A stretch of DNA of 64,000 bases from Rhizosphaericola mali (GTDB taxonomy: Bacteria; Bacteroidota; Bacteroidia; Chitinophagales; Chitinophagaceae), in the NCBI RefSeq assembly GCF_004337365.2, contig NZ_CP044016.1, positions 682,001-746,000 on the forward strand. Direction: 5' to 3'. The notes beneath the pieces were generated by a model that was not told the DNA's origin, did not search any database, and saw nothing but the letters and a program-made list of their open reading frames with translations. Position numbers and translations under genes: made by a program. Below, one piece after another: positions 43,556 through 52,750 of the stretch; the first letter of the stretch is position 1, and each line of letters opens with the position of its first letter.

Positions 43556-46462
43556 ATGAGACATATTTTTAATGCAATCCTTTTAGAAAAATCAGCTACG
43601 CAAATTACTGTTCGCTTTACGGAGGATAACAAGATTTTTACAAATACAATTGATTTTCCTGCAGAATTTATCTCATCCATCAGTTTGGCAGAGATAGGAG
43701 AGAAAGTGCATCTTTTGCATTGCTTGGGAGAAAATGAGGATTTATTTGCAAAATATGTAATCATTGAACCTGATTTTTTATTGGATATTAGTTCGATTGC
43801 AGAATGTATTCATGAGTATGGCGCCAGCCCTTTTTTTTATTTGTATAATCGAGCAAAAAAACGTGCAAATACACGTCCAATTCTATTAGGAAATGCAGCA
43901 AATTTCTTTTTAGATGAAATTATTCATGCCTCTTCCATTGAAAACATTTCTTATAATAATCTTTTAAGTGCATTTTTCAAGCGGTATGCTGTGGATTTGA
44001 GTGCTTGCAAAGATTTACAAGATAAAACACAAGAAATTACGTTTTTTCAAGATTTGAAATTGCATTTCGAGCATTTATATAGTTTGGTTACGGATATTTT
44101 TCCACGTTTCAATATTAATCGTCACGCCGCCATTTTGGAGCCATCCTTTCTTAGTCCGCAATTAGGTTTGCAAGGTCGTTTGGATCTTTTGCTATTGTCC
44201 GATGATCGAAATGTAATTATTGAGTTGAAATCTGGCAAAGCACCATTTCCCGAAAATGATTACCATCTAATAGGCGTTAATCATCAAGCACAATCTGCAT
44301 TATATCAAGCGATGGTGCAATTGGTTTTGAATATAGATGGAACAAAACTGGATACGTATATCTGTTATTCTAGGTATGGCGAAAAAAAAGGTTTGTTGCG
44401 GAAAAATAATGCTAGCGATAGTTTTATCGCAAAGGTGTTGGATATCAGAAATCAGATTGTCTTAGTGGATAAATATTTTGGGCAAAATAAAATCCTTCCT
44501 GAGCGATATTTTGGCGGGATTAATGGCGCTAATATGATTGAAGATGTATATTTGGATACGCGTTTTATTTCCAATTATATTTTGCCTCCGATTGAAAAAA
44601 TTGGTAAAATTTATACATCACTTAATCCTCTTGAAAAAGCATATTATACGGCATTTTACAAATTTATCGTTCGGGAAATTCGCGCTTGCAAATTACCCTC
44701 TCAAGAAATATTTGCGCATGCGCAATCTAGTTTGTGGTTACAAAATTTAGAGGAAAAGAAAGCGGATGGTCGCATTCTAATTAATTTACAATTATTGTCG
44801 ATTGAAATCCTAGATAATGGTGCAGAGATTTTACGTTTTCAATTATTAGAAAATTTGGAAAAAGCGGATTTCCGTATTGGAGATATTGTCGTTTTGTACC
44901 AATACAATTTGGATACAGATTGTTCTATTTGCCAACAAGTTATTAAAGGGACTCTTTTGAAATGGCAGGGTGTAAATATTGATTTTCTTATTCGAAATAA
45001 ACAAAGCGAATTGGCATTACCAATTAATGCTTTGTTTGCTGCTGAGCATGATTACTTAGATAGTAATAATGGATTTATGTTTCAATCCTTGACAGAATTT
45101 TTTCAATTGTCAAAGGAACGTCGTCGCTGGATTTTTCAACCTAATATTGGGATAAATGAATGCAAAAAATTAACACATTATACCAGTAATCCATTGGTAG
45201 ATAATGTGTTATTACAAGCTAAGCAGGCCAAAGAACTGTTTCTAATTGTTGGCCCACCAGGTACTGGGAAGACGTCCATTGCTTTACATAATTTGGTAAA
45301 AGAAATCTTTTTGGATAGTAGAAAAGATATTTTACTTGTGGCATATACCAATAAAGCGGTAGATGAAATATGTCGAGCTATTGCTTCGATAACTAATATT
45401 GATTTTATACGATTGGGTACGAGTATTTCTTGTGCGACAGAATTTCGTTCGCATTTATTAGAAAATAAAATTAGTCAATGTGTCAATCGTATTGGGGTGC
45501 AAAATGTACTTGCCAATTGTCGGATATACGTTGGGACGTTAGCTGCCATTCAGAGTAAAAGTGAGATTTTTAAAATCAAACATTTCGATATAGCCATAGT
45601 GGATGAAGCTTCGCAAATATTGGAACCACATATATTGAGTTTGTTTGCAGCAGAAGATTTTGAAGGTAAAGCTGCTATTGATAAATTTATTTTGATTGGA
45701 GATCATAAGCAGTTGCCAGCTGTTGTCGCGCAGGATTGTAGTGAACCCTTGGAAAATTTACTTATTGAAAATGGTTGGGCGAGTTTAACGCAATCTTATT
45801 TTGAACGGATATATCGTCAATTTTATGGAAATCAGCAGATAATTGGTGAGTTGTCGATGCAAGGTCGTATGCATGAAGAAATAGCATCCCTTGCCAATCA
45901 ACTTTTTTACCAAAATCAATTGCAATGTGTTCCGCTTGTCCACCAAAAAGGTACTTTAAATTATTTGAAAATTCCGGATAATGATCTCGCGCAGATAATT
46001 GCAAATAAGCGATTGCATTTCTTCCCTTATTCTTCGGTAGAAAAAGATGCAGTAGGTTTGATTGCAAATATTTGTGCTACAATTTTTGAATTATATCAGT
46101 TAAATCAGTGGACATTTTCTCCGAAAAAAACATTGGGAATTATTGCTCCTTACAAAGATTTGATTGCGGCAATTCGTAAAGAATTACATCAATTGGGGAT
46201 TGCAGATTTGAATGAAATTGATATAGATACGGTAGAACGTTATCAAGGAGCGCAAAAAGATATCATCTTATTTGCTTTCGGTATTGAAAATGAAAAACAA
46301 CTTCTACAACAGACGAGTAATTGTATCGAAATGGATGGAAATCTTATAGACCGCAAACTAAATGTTGCCATTACCCGCGCACGCAAACAATTATTTCTCA
46401 TGGGAAATGAACGATTTATTGGACAAAATGATATTTATGTTAGGTTGTTGGAATTGATTTAG
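43556..46462 (+). CDS. Dna2-like protein: RecB-type nuclease domain plus SF1 helicase
   Basis: 968 residues from the ATG at 43556; the frame opens at a TTG four codons earlier. Near residue 208 the run GRLDLLLL ... NVIIELKSGKAP ... NHQAQSALYQAMV gives the D, E-x-K and Q-Y residues of a PD-(D/E)XK (RecB/Cas4) nuclease. Helicase motifs follow: LIVGPPGTGKTSIA near 565, AIVDEASQILEP near 680, LIGDHKQLPAVV near 713, DTVERYQGAQKDIILF and NVAITRARKQLFLMG. The order nuclease then UPF1-like helicase is that of Dna2. The cysteines flanking the nuclease do not form an obvious Fe-S set. A role in DNA end or flap processing is inferred. Confidence 0.85.
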   Translation: MRHIFNAILLEKSATQITVRFTEDNKIFTNTIDFPAEFISSISLAEIGEKVHLLHCLGENEDLFAKYVIIEPDFLLDISSIAECIHEYGASPFFYLYNRAKKRANTRPILLGNAANFFLDEIIHASSIENISYNNLLSAFFKRYAVDLSACKDLQDKTQEITFFQDLKLHFEHLYSLVTDIFPRFNINRHAAILEPSFLSPQLGLQGRLDLLLLSDDRNVIIELKSGKAPFPENDYHLIGVNHQAQSALYQAMVQLVLNIDGTKLDTYICYSRYGEKKGLLRKNNASDSFIAKVLDIRNQIVLVDKYFGQNKILPERYFGGINGANMIEDVYLDTRFISNYILPPIEKIGKIYTSLNPLEKAYYTAFYKFIVREIRACKLPSQEIFAHAQSSLWLQNLEEKKADGRILINLQLLSIEILDNGAEILRFQLLENLEKADFRIGDIVVLYQYNLDTDCSICQQVIKGTLLKWQGVNIDFLIRNKQSELALPINALFAAEHDYLDSNNGFMFQSLTEFFQLSKERRRWIFQPNIGINECKKLTHYTSNPLVDNVLLQAKQAKELFLIVGPPGTGKTSIALHNLVKEIFLDSRKDILLVAYTNKAVDEICRAIASITNIDFIRLGTSISCATEFRSHLLENKISQCVNRIGVQNVLANCRIYVGTLAAIQSKSEIFKIKHFDIAIVDEASQILEPHILSLFAAEDFEGKAAIDKFILIGDHKQLPAVVAQDCSEPLENLLIENGWASLTQSYFERIYRQFYGNQQIIGELSMQGRMHEEIASLANQLFYQNQLQCVPLVHQKGTLNYLKIPDNDLAQIIANKRLHFFPYSSVEKDAVGLIANICATIFELYQLNQWTFSPKKTLGIIAPYKDLIAAIRKELHQLGIADLNEIDIDTVERYQGAQKDIILFAFGIENEKQLLQQTSNCIEMDGNLIDRKLNVAITRARKQLFLMGNERFIGQNDIYVRLLELI

Positions 46463-46513
46463 GAATTTTAATTTTACAGATATTTTCTTATAATATTACT
46501 ATCTGCATTTGCG

Positions 46514-46521
46514 TATTTTTG
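46514..46521 (+). promoter_or_regulatory. -7 promoter element directly before the CocE-like gene
   Basis: TATTTTTG is followed by GAAT and then the ATG at 46526, so the transcript would be leaderless or nearly so. Confidence 0.55.
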
Positions 46522-46525
46522 GAAT

Positions 46526-48418
46526 ATGAAAAAATGCATTTCCCTGCTCCTTATTTTCTTTGCGTGTGCTCAAGCAGAAGCACAAAAGCAATTGCCTTTT
46601 GATACTTCCTATGCGCGGGCGCATTATGACAAAAAGGAAATCATGATACCAATGCGAGATGGTGTAAAATTATTTACTGCCATATACACGCCTAAAGACA
46701 CCTCGAAATCCTATCCCATTATGATGATGCGCACTTGTTATTCCGTGCGTCCTTATGGAGAGGATAAATATAGACTGTTGTTGGGGCCTTCTTTGGAATT
46801 TATGAAAGAAGGATTCATTTTCGTTTATCAGGATGTACGAGGAAAAAATAAAAGTGAAGGCGTCTGGACAGAAATTACGCCATTTATTCCTCATATAACA
46901 GGTTTGCAGCATGATGAAGCTTCGGACACTTACGACGCCGTAGATTGGTTAGTGAAAAATGTTTCTCATAACAATGGAAAAGTCGGGGCTTGGGGCATTT
47001 CCTATCCTGGTTTTTTTGCTACTAATTTTGCATTGAGTGGACATCCTGCGATAAAGGCCGTTTCTCCGCAAGCTCCTGTTACTAATTGGTTTTTGGGTGA
47101 TGATACACACCACAATGGTGCATTCTTTTTGATGGATGAATTTGATTTTGATTACGGATTTGCCAATTCAACGAATGGTCCAAATAAGGATAAATTACCT
47201 CGCCTAAATGCGCATTATACCGATAGTTATGATTTTTTCCTACAAATGAAAACGGTGGCAAATGTCAACAAATTATACTACCATAATCGCATTCCATTTT
47301 GGGACACGATAATGATGCATCCTAATTATGATGCATGGTGGCAAGCGAGAGATATTCGCAAATATTTGTACAATATTAAACCCGCGACATTGGTTGTTGG
47401 CGGTTTTTATGATGCCGAAGATATGTGGGGTGCACAACAAGTTTATAAAAATATCGAGTCCAAAAATAAAGAGAATGAAAATTTCTTAGTTATGGGACCT
47501 TGGAATCATGGCGGTTGGGCTGGCTTTACAATGGATCATTTGGGTGATCAACAATTTGGAAGTAATACAAGTGAATGGTTTCAGAAAAATGTACAATTCC
47601 CATTTTTTATGCATTATTTAAAAGGTGCACCTGAAAGCAAATTGCCTGAGGCTTTGTTATTTGATGCGGGAACCAATGAATGGAAAAAAATGGATACATG
47701 GCCTAGTATGGACATTGTAAAAGCTGCCATTTACCTGAATGGAAAAGATAGTTTGTCTTTTTTCAAACCAATTGCTAAGAAATCAAGCGTTGAATATATC
47801 TCGGATCCTAGCAAACCGGTTCCTTATGAAGATGGCGTTAGTGACGATCGTGGAATCACTTATCTAAATGCAGACCAAAGATTTGCCTCAAAAAGACCAG
47901 ATGTTGCAACCTTTACCGGAAAGGAATTATCTGAGAATACAACACTTGCTGGTGAAATTACAGCAAATATTTATGCAAGTACAACTGCAGAAGATGCTGA
48001 TTTTGTAGTGAAAATAATTGATGTTTTGCCAGATACATCGGCTAGTTATAAGCAAGGTGATAAAGAAGTAATTGCCAGTGGTTACCAACGATTGGTAAGA
48101 GCAGAAGTGATGCGTGGAAGATTTCGCAATAGTTTTGAAAAGCCAGAAGCATTTGTTCCTAATAAACCTACTTTAGTTTCTTTTTCGATTCCAGATGTTT
48201 TGTATACTTTTAAAAAAGGGCACAAAATAATGATCCAAATACAAAGTAGTTGGTTTCCTCTTGTGGACAGAAATCCTCAAACTTTTGTAGATATTTATAC
48301 TGCGAAAGAAACAGATTTTAAGAAAGCAACCATTACCCTTTATGATCAAGCAGATATGCCAACATCCATTGATTTAGGGATATTAGATGCAAATAAACAA
48401 GCCGTCTGGCAACCGTAA
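46526..48418 (+). CDS. CocE/NonD family hydrolase (X-Pro dipeptidyl-peptidase S15-like)
   Basis: 630 residues with a signal peptide ending AEAQ (about residue 18). The alpha/beta-hydrolase has IMIPMRDGVKLFTAIYTPKD at the start, the nucleophile in GAWGISYPGFFA near residue 155, Asp in GGFYDAEDMWG near 295 and His in GPWNHGGWAG near 328. The C-terminal jelly roll (from about 410) fits the PepX_C domain. It cleaves ester or X-Pro peptide bonds, probably in the periplasm. Related Bacteroidota enzymes are glutaryl-7-ACA acylase-like; the substrate is unknown. Confidence 0.9.
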   Translation: MKKCISLLLIFFACAQAEAQKQLPFDTSYARAHYDKKEIMIPMRDGVKLFTAIYTPKDTSKSYPIMMMRTCYSVRPYGEDKYRLLLGPSLEFMKEGFIFVYQDVRGKNKSEGVWTEITPFIPHITGLQHDEASDTYDAVDWLVKNVSHNNGKVGAWGISYPGFFATNFALSGHPAIKAVSPQAPVTNWFLGDDTHHNGAFFLMDEFDFDYGFANSTNGPNKDKLPRLNAHYTDSYDFFLQMKTVANVNKLYYHNRIPFWDTIMMHPNYDAWWQARDIRKYLYNIKPATLVVGGFYDAEDMWGAQQVYKNIESKNKENENFLVMGPWNHGGWAGFTMDHLGDQQFGSNTSEWFQKNVQFPFFMHYLKGAPESKLPEALLFDAGTNEWKKMDTWPSMDIVKAAIYLNGKDSLSFFKPIAKKSSVEYISDPSKPVPYEDGVSDDRGITYLNADQRFASKRPDVATFTGKELSENTTLAGEITANIYASTTAEDADFVVKIIDVLPDTSASYKQGDKEVIASGYQRLVRAEVMRGRFRNSFEKPEAFVPNKPTLVSFSIPDVLYTFKKGHKIMIQIQSSWFPLVDRNPQTFVDIYTAKETDFKKATITLYDQADMPTSIDLGILDANKQAVWQP

Positions 48419-48447
48419 ATTCAAAAATAGCAAGTTTATACGAATAC

Positions 48448-48484
48448 AAAACCGCCGCATTTAAATAAAATGCGGCGGTTTTTA
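48448..48484. terminator. Bidirectional terminator
   Basis: Arms AAACCGCCGCATT / AATGCGGCGGTTT with A- and T-rich flanks, between the CocE-like gene and the convergent DUF3098 gene. Confidence 0.9.
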
Positions 48485-48498
48485 ATAATTTGAATAAC

Positions 48499-48759
48499 TT
48501 AATTTGCTGCTTGTTGCTTTTTAGGCTTTTTGAAAATAGCAAAGATTTCAATCGCTAAACCAAGTAAGATGACAATTGGAGCGACGGTAATTCTCCTCGT
48601 GCTATATACTTCTTTGAAGTTAAATACATTGGTATCATCACTTTTGCCACCAGCCATTAACATCATACCTATTGCTATTACAACGATGCCAATAAGCATC
48701 CATTTAAAATTTTCTTTTGTAAAAAGAACTGGCATTTCTTTCTTTTTATTTTCAGCCAT
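48499..48759 (-). CDS. DUF3098 small membrane protein
   Basis: 86 residues from the ATG at 48759 (MAENKKKEMPVLFTKENFKWM); an earlier frame start at 48786 is unlikely. Two membrane helices (about residues 22-40 and 58-78) are separated by a FNFKEVYSTRRITVAP loop, the DUF3098 pattern. It follows ftsX, a conserved order in Bacteroidota, which suggests a role linked to the divisome or envelope, but no function is established. Confidence 0.85.
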   Translation of the reverse strand: MAENKKKEMPVLFTKENFKWMLIGIVVIAIGMMLMAGGKSDDTNVFNFKEVYSTRRITVAPIVILLGLAIEIFAIFKKPKKQQAAN

Positions 48760-48867
48760 GTTGAATTTTTTTTCTTCAAAAATCATTTTCGAATACTTGT
48801 TATTTCTTCGAAAACCTACTATTAAACAACGAAACGCAAATATGGTTCAAGTTTCGTTAAAATAAAA

Positions 48868-49743
48868 TTAATATAAATCGTCCAATCTTGTGCGTAAATA
48901 TTTCATTACACTTCTGTGTGTGCTCAATAACGAGATCAAAACACCGATAATTACCATACCTGCAAATAATACAATACTAAATTTATCATTGATCAAAATA
49001 CGCATTTGTGGAAATTGAGATACAGACCATTTCATCAAACCTAATAATATCGCAATGGAAATAACTGCGCTAATAATACCGTTGACAATGGCGCGCATAT
49101 CTAATGGTTTGGCAATAAACCAACGTGTCGCACCCACCATCTGCATGGTTTTAATTAAGAAACGATTGGAATACATGATCAATTTGATCGTATTATCGAT
49201 ACTTACAATTACGATAACAGACAATACTACTGCTACTACTAAGAATACAAATCCCAATTTGGTACTTTTCTCATTCATGGAATTAACCAAAACTTGCGGA
49301 TAAGTAATTTCTTGTAATTTATCTCCAAAAGCTGTTTTTAATTTTTGGGAAATTCCCGCCAAACTATCTTTATTTACATAATCTGCTTTGGCATAAAAGT
49401 CGATACTTTCTGGTAATGGATTGTAATCCAATATATTATCCCAATCTTCATTGCTGTCTTCATTCCAGATTTTCTTTGCTGCCGCTTTGTCGATATAAGT
49501 GACATCTTTGGCAAATGGCTGACCTTTCAGATACGTTTGTATCTGTGTAATAGTATCTTTATTGGCAGTATTTAGATAAGCGCTAATTCTGATTTCTTCC
49601 TTAAATGAATCACCGAGTTGGTGTAATATTAAGAAAATCGAACCCATAATTCCCATAATCAATAGCACTAAAGAAACCCCGATAATACTATAAATCGAAC
49701 CTGTTTTGCCTTTACGAGAACTGATTTTTTCGGTATCTGACAT
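48868..49743 (-). CDS. ftsX: Cell-division ABC permease FtsX
   Basis: 291 residues from the ATG at 49743 (MSDTEKISSRKGKTGSIYS); the 25 residues further upstream in frame overlap the promoter region. There are four membrane segments: one near residues 22-45, then a periplasmic loop of about 120 residues (ISAYLNTANKDTITQIQTYL), then three near 165-190, 215-245 and 255-280 with the permease pattern MVGATRWFIAKPLDMRA. FtsX works with FtsE to activate cell-wall hydrolases at the septum. FtsE is not adjacent, which is usual in this phylum. Confidence 0.93.
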   Translation of the reverse strand: MSDTEKISSRKGKTGSIYSIIGVSLVLLIMGIMGSIFLILHQLGDSFKEEIRISAYLNTANKDTITQIQTYLKGQPFAKDVTYIDKAAAKKIWNEDSNEDWDNILDYNPLPESIDFYAKADYVNKDSLAGISQKLKTAFGDKLQEITYPQVLVNSMNEKSTKLGFVFLVVAVVLSVIVIVSIDNTIKLIMYSNRFLIKTMQMVGATRWFIAKPLDMRAIVNGIISAVISIAILLGLMKWSVSQFPQMRILINDKFSIVLFAGMVIIGVLISLLSTHRSVMKYLRTRLDDLY

Positions 49744-49775
49744 AAAATTTAAACAAAATTGTTGAACAACAGCGG

Positions 49776-49783
49776 CAAATTTA
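49776..49783 (-). promoter_or_regulatory. -7 promoter element of ftsX
   Basis: Minus strand TAAATTTG, an exact TAnnTTTG match 32 nt before the ATG at 49743. Confidence 0.5.
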
Positions 49784-49803
49784 AGGTTTCCGTTGTAAAA
49801 CTG

Positions 49804-49811
49804 TACATTTG
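49804..49811 (+). promoter_or_regulatory. -7 promoter element of leuS
   Basis: TACATTTG matches TAnnTTTG, 61 nt before the ATG at 49873. It is back to back with the ftsX element. Confidence 0.45.
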
Positions 49812-49872
49812 CAGCCATTTATTTGGTGACTACTGTCGCCTTTTAATTTTAATCGAAATTTTCTTGTAAATA

Positions 49873-52635
49873 ATGGAATATAATTTTAATGCCATCGAGA
49901 AAAAATGGCAACAAAAGTGGAATGAAACACACGCTTATCAGGTAAAAAATGATTTTTCCAAACCTAAATATTATGTTTTGGATATGTTTCCTTATCCAAG
50001 CGGTGCGGGTTTGCATGTGGGACATCCACTCGGCTATATTTCCACTGATATTTTTGCACGATACAAAAGGTTGAAAGGTTTTAACGTTTTGCATCCGATG
50101 GGATATGATGCGTTTGGACTGCCGGCTGAGCAATATGCGATCGAACACGGTATCCATCCTGCGATCAGCACCGAGCAAAATATCCAAAATTTCCGCAAAC
50201 AATTAGACAATATAGGATTCAGTTTTGACTGGAGTCGTGAAGTGCGTACTTCCGATCCAAGTTATTACAAATGGACACAATGGATATTTTTACAATTATT
50301 CAAAAGCTGGTACAACAAAGACACGAATAAAGCGGAATATATCGACCAAACTTTGATTCCTGCATTCGAAAAAGAAGGTAGCAAAATTTTTGACGGGCGT
50401 CGTGCAGAAATTGCACCTTTTACAGCAGAAGAATGGAAAAATTATTCTCCAAAAGAGAAAAACGATATTTTGATGCAATTCCGTTTGGCTTTCTGCGATT
50501 ACGGTATTGTGAATTGGTGTGAGGCTTTGGGAACAGTTTTGGCAAATGACGAAGTCATCAATGGCGTGAGTGAACGTGGTGGTTATCCGGTTGAAAAGAA
50601 AAAATTGCGTCAGTGGTATTTGCGTATTACCGAATATGCCGATCGTTTATTGGAAGGTCTGCAGACTGTGGATTTCAGCGATGCAATGAAGGAAATGCAA
50701 TCCAATTGGATCGGTCGCAGCCAAGGAGCGGAGATTGATTTCAAGATCAAAAGCGAACAAACTTCGGATGAAATATTGACCGTTTACACTACGCGTCCAG
50801 ATACAATTTTCGGTGTGGATTTTATGGTCGTTGCACCGGAATTGGAATTGATTGATAAAATCAAAAGCGCAGAACAAACCAAAGCGGTGGACGAATATAT
50901 CGCTTATGTCAAAAGTCGTAGCGAGCGTGAACGTCAAGCTGAAAAGAAAGTAACGGGTTGTTTTACAGGCGCTTATGCAATCAATCCATTTAATGGAAAA
51001 GAAATTCCTATTTATACTGCCGAATATGTTTTGGCGGGTTATGGTACGGGTGCGGTGATGGCGGTGCCTTGTGGTGACGAACGTGACTACAAATTTGCCA
51101 AACAATTTGACTTGCCAGTGACCAATATTTTGGGCGACAAATTTGATGGGGAAAATGCGAATGCGACCAAAGATGCGATTTTGGAAAATAGCGATTTCGT
51201 TACGGGCAAACCGATGAAAGAAGCAACAGAATTGATTTTGGGTGAATTGGAAAAACGAGGTATTGGCAAACGTAAAGTCAATTTTCGTATGCGCGATGCT
51301 GCATTTAGTCGCCAACGTTTCTGGGGCGAACCGATTCCGATCAAATGGATTGATGGTGTGGCGATTCCTTTGGATGAATCTCAATTGCCACTAGTATTGC
51401 CGGAAGTAGAACATTACAATCCAGGTCCAGAAGGACAAGGTCCTTTGGCAAATGTGAAAGAATGGACGGACGAATATTTGGAAACCAATACGATGCCGGG
51501 CTATGCGGGTTCGAGTTGGTATTTTTTGCGCTATATGGATCCGCATAATGATCAAACTTTCTGCGACAGACAAGTGAGCGATTATTGGAATCAAGTGGAT
51601 ATTTATTTGGGTGGAACGGAACATGCCGTTGGACACCTTTTGTATAGCCGTCTTTGGACAAAAATCTTGTTTGATTTGGGATATATTGGATTCCAAGAAC
51701 CATACAAAAGATTGGTAAATCAAGGGATGATTCAAGGTAGTTCGAGATTTGTATATAGACAAAGAGGTACAAATGTTTTCGTTTCTGCTGGATTAATTAA
51801 TGATTACGAAACGGATAGAATCCATGTAAATGTGAATATCGTTGACGGATTTGAATTGGATATTGAAGCATTTAAAAAATGGAAACCAGAGTTTGAAGAC
51901 GCAGAGTTTATTTTGGAAAATGGTAAATATATTACTACTTCCGAAGTTGAAAAAATGTCTAAACGATATTTCAATACTGTAGATCCAACGGATATTGCAC
52001 AAAAATATGGAGCAGACACCTTCCGTATGTACGAAATGTTTTTAGGTCCGATAGAACAATCCAAGCCTTGGGAAACCAAAGGTATTGAGGGTGTTCACCG
52101 TTTCTTGAAAAAATTATGGCGTTTGATTTTTGATGAAGAAAAAGGCGCTATTTGGAAAGACGAACCAGCGACAGAAGCGGAATTGAAAACATTGCACAAA
52201 ACCATCAAGAAAGTAGGCGATGATATAGAGCGTTTTTCTTTGAATACAGTTGTTTCTGCCTTTATGGTGGCTGTAAACGAATTGACAGATTTGAAATGTC
52301 ACAAACGCAGCGTGATCGAGCCTTTGATGATTTTATTAACGCCATATGCACCGCATATCGCAGAAGAGATTTGGCATGCGTTCGGCAATGAAACGAGCGT
52401 TTTAGATGCGACATTCCCAACTTTCGAAGAGAAATATTTAAAAGAATCTTCCAAAAACTATCCGGTAAGCATCAATGGTAAAATGCGCGCCAATATTGAA
52501 TTCGCTTTGGATGCGGACAAAACATTCATCGAAGAAACTGTATTAGCCAACGAAACCATCGCTAAATGGATTGATGGAAAACCAGTGATGAAATTCATCT
52601 TTGTACCTGGTAAAATGATCAATGTGGTAATATAA
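49873..52635 (+). CDS. leuS: Leucyl-tRNA synthetase
   Basis: 920 residues. The class I HIGH-type motif is in YPSGAGLHVGHPLG near residue 40 (HVGH), and the KMSKS loop in VEKMSKRYFN near residue 695. The CP1 editing domain lies between about 240 and 430 and contains the conserved YTTRPDTIFG. The zinc or leucine-specific segment shows the insert NVFVSAGLINDYETD typical of Bacteroidota LeuRS. The C-terminal anticodon and tail domains are complete (ends GKMINVVI). It charges tRNA-Leu; a tRNA-Leu(UAG) gene lies 8 kb away. A terminator-bearing repeat starts 2 bp after the stop. Confidence 0.98.
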   Translation: MEYNFNAIEKKWQQKWNETHAYQVKNDFSKPKYYVLDMFPYPSGAGLHVGHPLGYISTDIFARYKRLKGFNVLHPMGYDAFGLPAEQYAIEHGIHPAISTEQNIQNFRKQLDNIGFSFDWSREVRTSDPSYYKWTQWIFLQLFKSWYNKDTNKAEYIDQTLIPAFEKEGSKIFDGRRAEIAPFTAEEWKNYSPKEKNDILMQFRLAFCDYGIVNWCEALGTVLANDEVINGVSERGGYPVEKKKLRQWYLRITEYADRLLEGLQTVDFSDAMKEMQSNWIGRSQGAEIDFKIKSEQTSDEILTVYTTRPDTIFGVDFMVVAPELELIDKIKSAEQTKAVDEYIAYVKSRSERERQAEKKVTGCFTGAYAINPFNGKEIPIYTAEYVLAGYGTGAVMAVPCGDERDYKFAKQFDLPVTNILGDKFDGENANATKDAILENSDFVTGKPMKEATELILGELEKRGIGKRKVNFRMRDAAFSRQRFWGEPIPIKWIDGVAIPLDESQLPLVLPEVEHYNPGPEGQGPLANVKEWTDEYLETNTMPGYAGSSWYFLRYMDPHNDQTFCDRQVSDYWNQVDIYLGGTEHAVGHLLYSRLWTKILFDLGYIGFQEPYKRLVNQGMIQGSSRFVYRQRGTNVFVSAGLINDYETDRIHVNVNIVDGFELDIEAFKKWKPEFEDAEFILENGKYITTSEVEKMSKRYFNTVDPTDIAQKYGADTFRMYEMFLGPIEQSKPWETKGIEGVHRFLKKLWRLIFDEEKGAIWKDEPATEAELKTLHKTIKKVGDDIERFSLNTVVSAFMVAVNELTDLKCHKRSVIEPLMILLTPYAPHIAEEIWHAFGNETSVLDATFPTFEEKYLKESSKNYPVSINGKMRANIEFALDADKTFIEETVLANETIAKWIDGKPVMKFIFVPGKMINVVI

Positions 52636-52637
52636 GC

Positions 52638-52694
52638 GGAATGCTAAAAGCATAATGCAAAACGGAGGAAAGGCGAAGGCTTTTCCTCCGTTTT
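52638..52694. repeat. 57-nt dispersed repeat with embedded terminator, copy 1
   Basis: Begins GGAATGCTAAAAGCATAATG and ends in the hairpin AACGGAGGAAA ... TTTTCCTCCGTT. It matches 45 of 57 positions, ungapped, with the copy at 56225-56281. The hairpin has 10-bp arms and can end both leuS and the convergent MFS operon. Confidence 0.75.
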
Positions 52695-52750
52695 AATTAT
52701 TCATAATTGGCGTTATTGAATATATACTAGACCATGTCTTTTAATTCATA

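Noticed and set aside
43556-46462. Part of a defence island
   Set aside because: Neighbours are tig and a CocE-like hydrolase, both ordinary; no restriction, toxin or other defence genes adjoin it.
50647-51384. A 245-codon frame on the minus strand inside leuS
   Set aside because: It is antisense to the conserved LeuRS editing and catalytic regions, is rich in Phe/Arg/His from reversed codons, and has no domain.
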